64,000 nucleotides of DNA from Eremophila alpestris peregrina (lineage: Eukaryota > Chordata > Aves > Passeriformes > Alaudidae), in the NCBI GenBank assembly GCA_009792885.1, contig WMCF01000012.1, positions 12,141,447 through 12,205,446 of the forward strand. The letters are read 5' to 3'. The position numbers and the translations under genes are program-made. The notes beneath the pieces are model-generated. The model saw only the letters and a list, made by a program, of their open reading frames with translations. It had not been told where the DNA came from and did no database searches. How positions within the stretch are numbered: position 1 is the first letter of the stretch; each line of letters starts with the position of its first letter. Shown piece by piece: positions 62,170 to 64,000 of this stretch.

Positions 62170-64000
62170 CCACGAAGTGTATCAAGTAGAAAGATGAGGC
62201 CCAGCTGAAGTCCATCTACCCTAATGCACTAGGAGGGGCGGGAGGCCATTGTAGTGCAGTAATCACTGTCATGGAAGTGTGGTGGGATCACTGGGGTCCT
62301 GCAGTGGATGGATACAAGCTCTTCAGAAGTTACAGGAACAAAAAAGAGGTGGGGTGGTTCAGTACATTAGGGAGTGTTCTGACTGTATAGAGCTCAAGGA
62401 TAGTGATAAGGTTGAGAAACTAGGGGTAAGAGACAGGGGGAAGGCTAACAAGGCAGATGTACTGGTGGCAGTCTGTTATAGACCACTCAACCAGGATGAA
62501 TTATTCTGTAAGCAGCTGGCTGGTGTTTCACTATCATCAGACCTTGTTTTTGTGGGAGACCTTAATCTGATGGACATCTGCTGGAAGCTCAACACAGAAG
62601 AGAGGAGGCAGTCTAGGAAGTTCCTGAAATGTGTGGAAAATCCTGACACAGCTGGTAAGAACCTATCAACAGGCTCTGCTAGACCTGCCAGTTTACAAAC
62701 AGAGAAAGGCTGGTGGGAGATGTGGTGGTAAGAGCAGCCTGGGGCACAGCAGCCATGAAATGATAGTTTCAGTTCTTGGTAAAGTAAGGAACGTGGTCAC
62801 AGAAACATCTGCTTAGGACTTCTGGAAGGCAGCCTTTGGCATATTTAGGACACCGGTTCAGAGACCCTCTTAGGAAACAGTCCTTGACAAAAGGGTCCAG
62901 GAAGACTGGACATATTTAAGAAAGACATCATGAAGGAGCAGAACATTCTCAGGTACCAAAAGACAATCAAGTGGGTTAGAAGGCCATCTGGACTGAACAG
63001 GGAGCTTCCACAGGAACTCAGGGGGGGGAAAAAAGGGTGTATGACCTTGGAAAGAGAAGCAGTCAACTCAGGAAGGGTACAAAGATATTTTTCAGTCTTG
63101 AAGAAAGATTAAAAAGGTGAAATCTCAACTAGAACTCAATCTGGCCACTCTTGTAAAAGACAATAAAAATGTTTTTAGAAATGAGTTGATAACAAAAGCA
63201 GAGCCAAGGAAAATTTCTGTTTTTTATTGGACACTGCGGAGTACATTGCCAGCAAAGAAGCAGAAAAGGCTTATGTACTTAATACCTTCTTTTCCTCAGT
63301 CTTTAACATAAAGACTATTTATCTTCAAGGCCAGCTGGCCTCCTGGGTTGGCAGACAAGGACAGGAAGCAAAATAGCCTGCATAGATCCAGGAGGAAGTA
63401 GTTAGTGACCTCCTGTGCCACTCAGACTGTTACAAGTCTATGTAATCACATGGGATTCATCCAAGAATACTGGGGTAGAAGAGGTTGCTAAAGCCTCTTT
63501 CCATAAGTTATTATCAATCCTGGCTAAAAAGTGAGGTCCCACACAACTGGCTGATGTGATGCCTATCCACAAGAAGGGCCAGAAGGAGGATCCAGGGAAC
63601 TACTGGCCTATCAGCCTGAGTGCCTCAGGTTATGGAGCAGGTCATCTTGAGAGTGCAACCAAGGGATTAGACCCAGCCAGAATGGGTTTAGGAAAGACAG
63701 GTCCAGCCTTACCAGCCTGATTTCCTGTTATGACCAGCTGCCCTGCCTGGTGGATGAGGGGAAGTCTCTGTCTGCCTGTACTTCAGCAAGGCCTTTGACA
63801 CCATCTCCTACAGCTCTCCTGTAAAAGCTGGCAGCCCACAGCTGGGACAGGAGCACTCTTTGCTGGTTTCAGAACTGGCTGGATGGCAGCCCAGAGATTG
63901 GTGAATGGTGCTGCATCCAGCTGGGGTCTGCTCACTAGTCGTGTTCCTCAGGGGTCTGTGCTGGACCCAGTCCTGTTTAATATGTTTATTGATAATCTGG
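62170..64000 (+). mobile_element. CR1 LINE, long copy with ORF2 remnants, runs off the window
   Basis: This is the longest CR1 in the window. From about 62170 it follows ORF2 in order: the endonuclease region, the linker, then the reverse-transcriptase region, which continues beyond base 64000. Order and orientation are intact, so it is one insertion rather than a mosaic. Every domain carries stops, frameshifts or small deletions, so it is not active. The recognisable coding parts are given in the pseudogene entry. The start is uncertain: similarity is clear from about 62190 ('gaggcccagctgaagtccatctaccctaatgca'). Confidence 0.95.
62279..64000 (+). pseudogene. Broken CR1 ORF2 (endonuclease plus reverse transcriptase)
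   Basis: In living copies ORF2 encodes an apurinic-type endonuclease followed by a reverse transcriptase, which together nick the target and copy the element's RNA in place. Here the open frame 62279-62731 (150 codons) covers the endonuclease middle, with RGKANKADVLVAVCYRPLNQ and VFVGDLNLMDICWKLN, where the family norm is GDFN..DICW. A frameshift after about 62640 is followed by several others. The reverse-transcriptase part shows MPIHKKGQKEDPGNYWPISL from 63559 and YFSKAFDTISYS near 63779. The last bases encode a 'VLDPVLFNMFIDNL'-like stretch, so the catalytic F/Y-A-D-D block would lie just past the right edge. Smaller frames at 62631-62816, 62930-63112 and 63117-63311 are pieces of the same broken gene. 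Confidence 0.93.

Noticed and set aside
1..64000. CRISPR arrays, operons, bacterial ribosome-binding sites, phage or integron features.
   Set aside because: The sequence is vertebrate nuclear DNA; no regularly spaced repeat-spacer pattern or prokaryotic gene structure is present.

Overview
This window looks like bird nuclear DNA. The main reason is repeated copies of the CR1 LINE, most of them 5'-truncated, several ending in the degenerate ATTCTATGATTCT-type repeat that marks CR1 3' ends. Three LTR insertions or fragments also resemble endogenous retrovirus families I associate with songbirds, so a passerine is my best guess; that last step is from memory, not from a search. The background is AT-rich and CpG-poor, typical of a long intron or a gene desert.

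I found no convincing host protein-coding gene, exon, tRNA, rRNA or other RNA gene. Almost all open frames are under 110 codons, with no codon structure, domain or splice context to support them. The longer ones fall inside repeats: 150 codons in a CR1 endonuclease remnant, 172 and 128 in an LTR, 123 in a solo LTR, 126 in an unidentified GC-rich segment, 188 in a hexamer microsatellite.

Layout. 1-14.1 kb: mostly unique DNA with three CR1 fragments, a GGGAAA hexamer array holding an assembly gap, a long T tract and a duplicated T/G-rich unit. 14.1-14.8 kb: a well-preserved minus-strand solo LTR with a perfect 5-bp target-site duplication. 14.8-29.2 kb: nearly featureless, apart from an old CR1 tail and an unclassified neighbour. 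29.2-31.2 kb: a ~1 kb LTR (minus strand) followed by a CR1 3' end. 31-43 kb: unique DNA plus one CR1/LTR mosaic near 36.7-37.0 kb. 43.0-43.4 kb: the same sequence appears on both sides of a run of N, probably a false duplication. 45.5-52 kb: four plus-strand CR1 pieces and a TA/TG-rich simple repeat. 56.1-56.7 kb: a GC-rich island of unknown origin and a CTAT microsatellite. 59.5-60.6 kb: a larger unidentified GC-rich segment. 61.2-61.6 kb: a plus-strand LTR with a G-quadruplex-type motif. 62.2 kb to the right edge: a long but broken CR1 with endonuclease and reverse-transcriptase remnants.

The identifiable elements are independent insertions and do not form a pathway or operon. I found no previously undescribed system. 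The most useful observations are the intact solo LTR, the probable assembly artefact at 43 kb, and the two GC-rich segments I could not classify.
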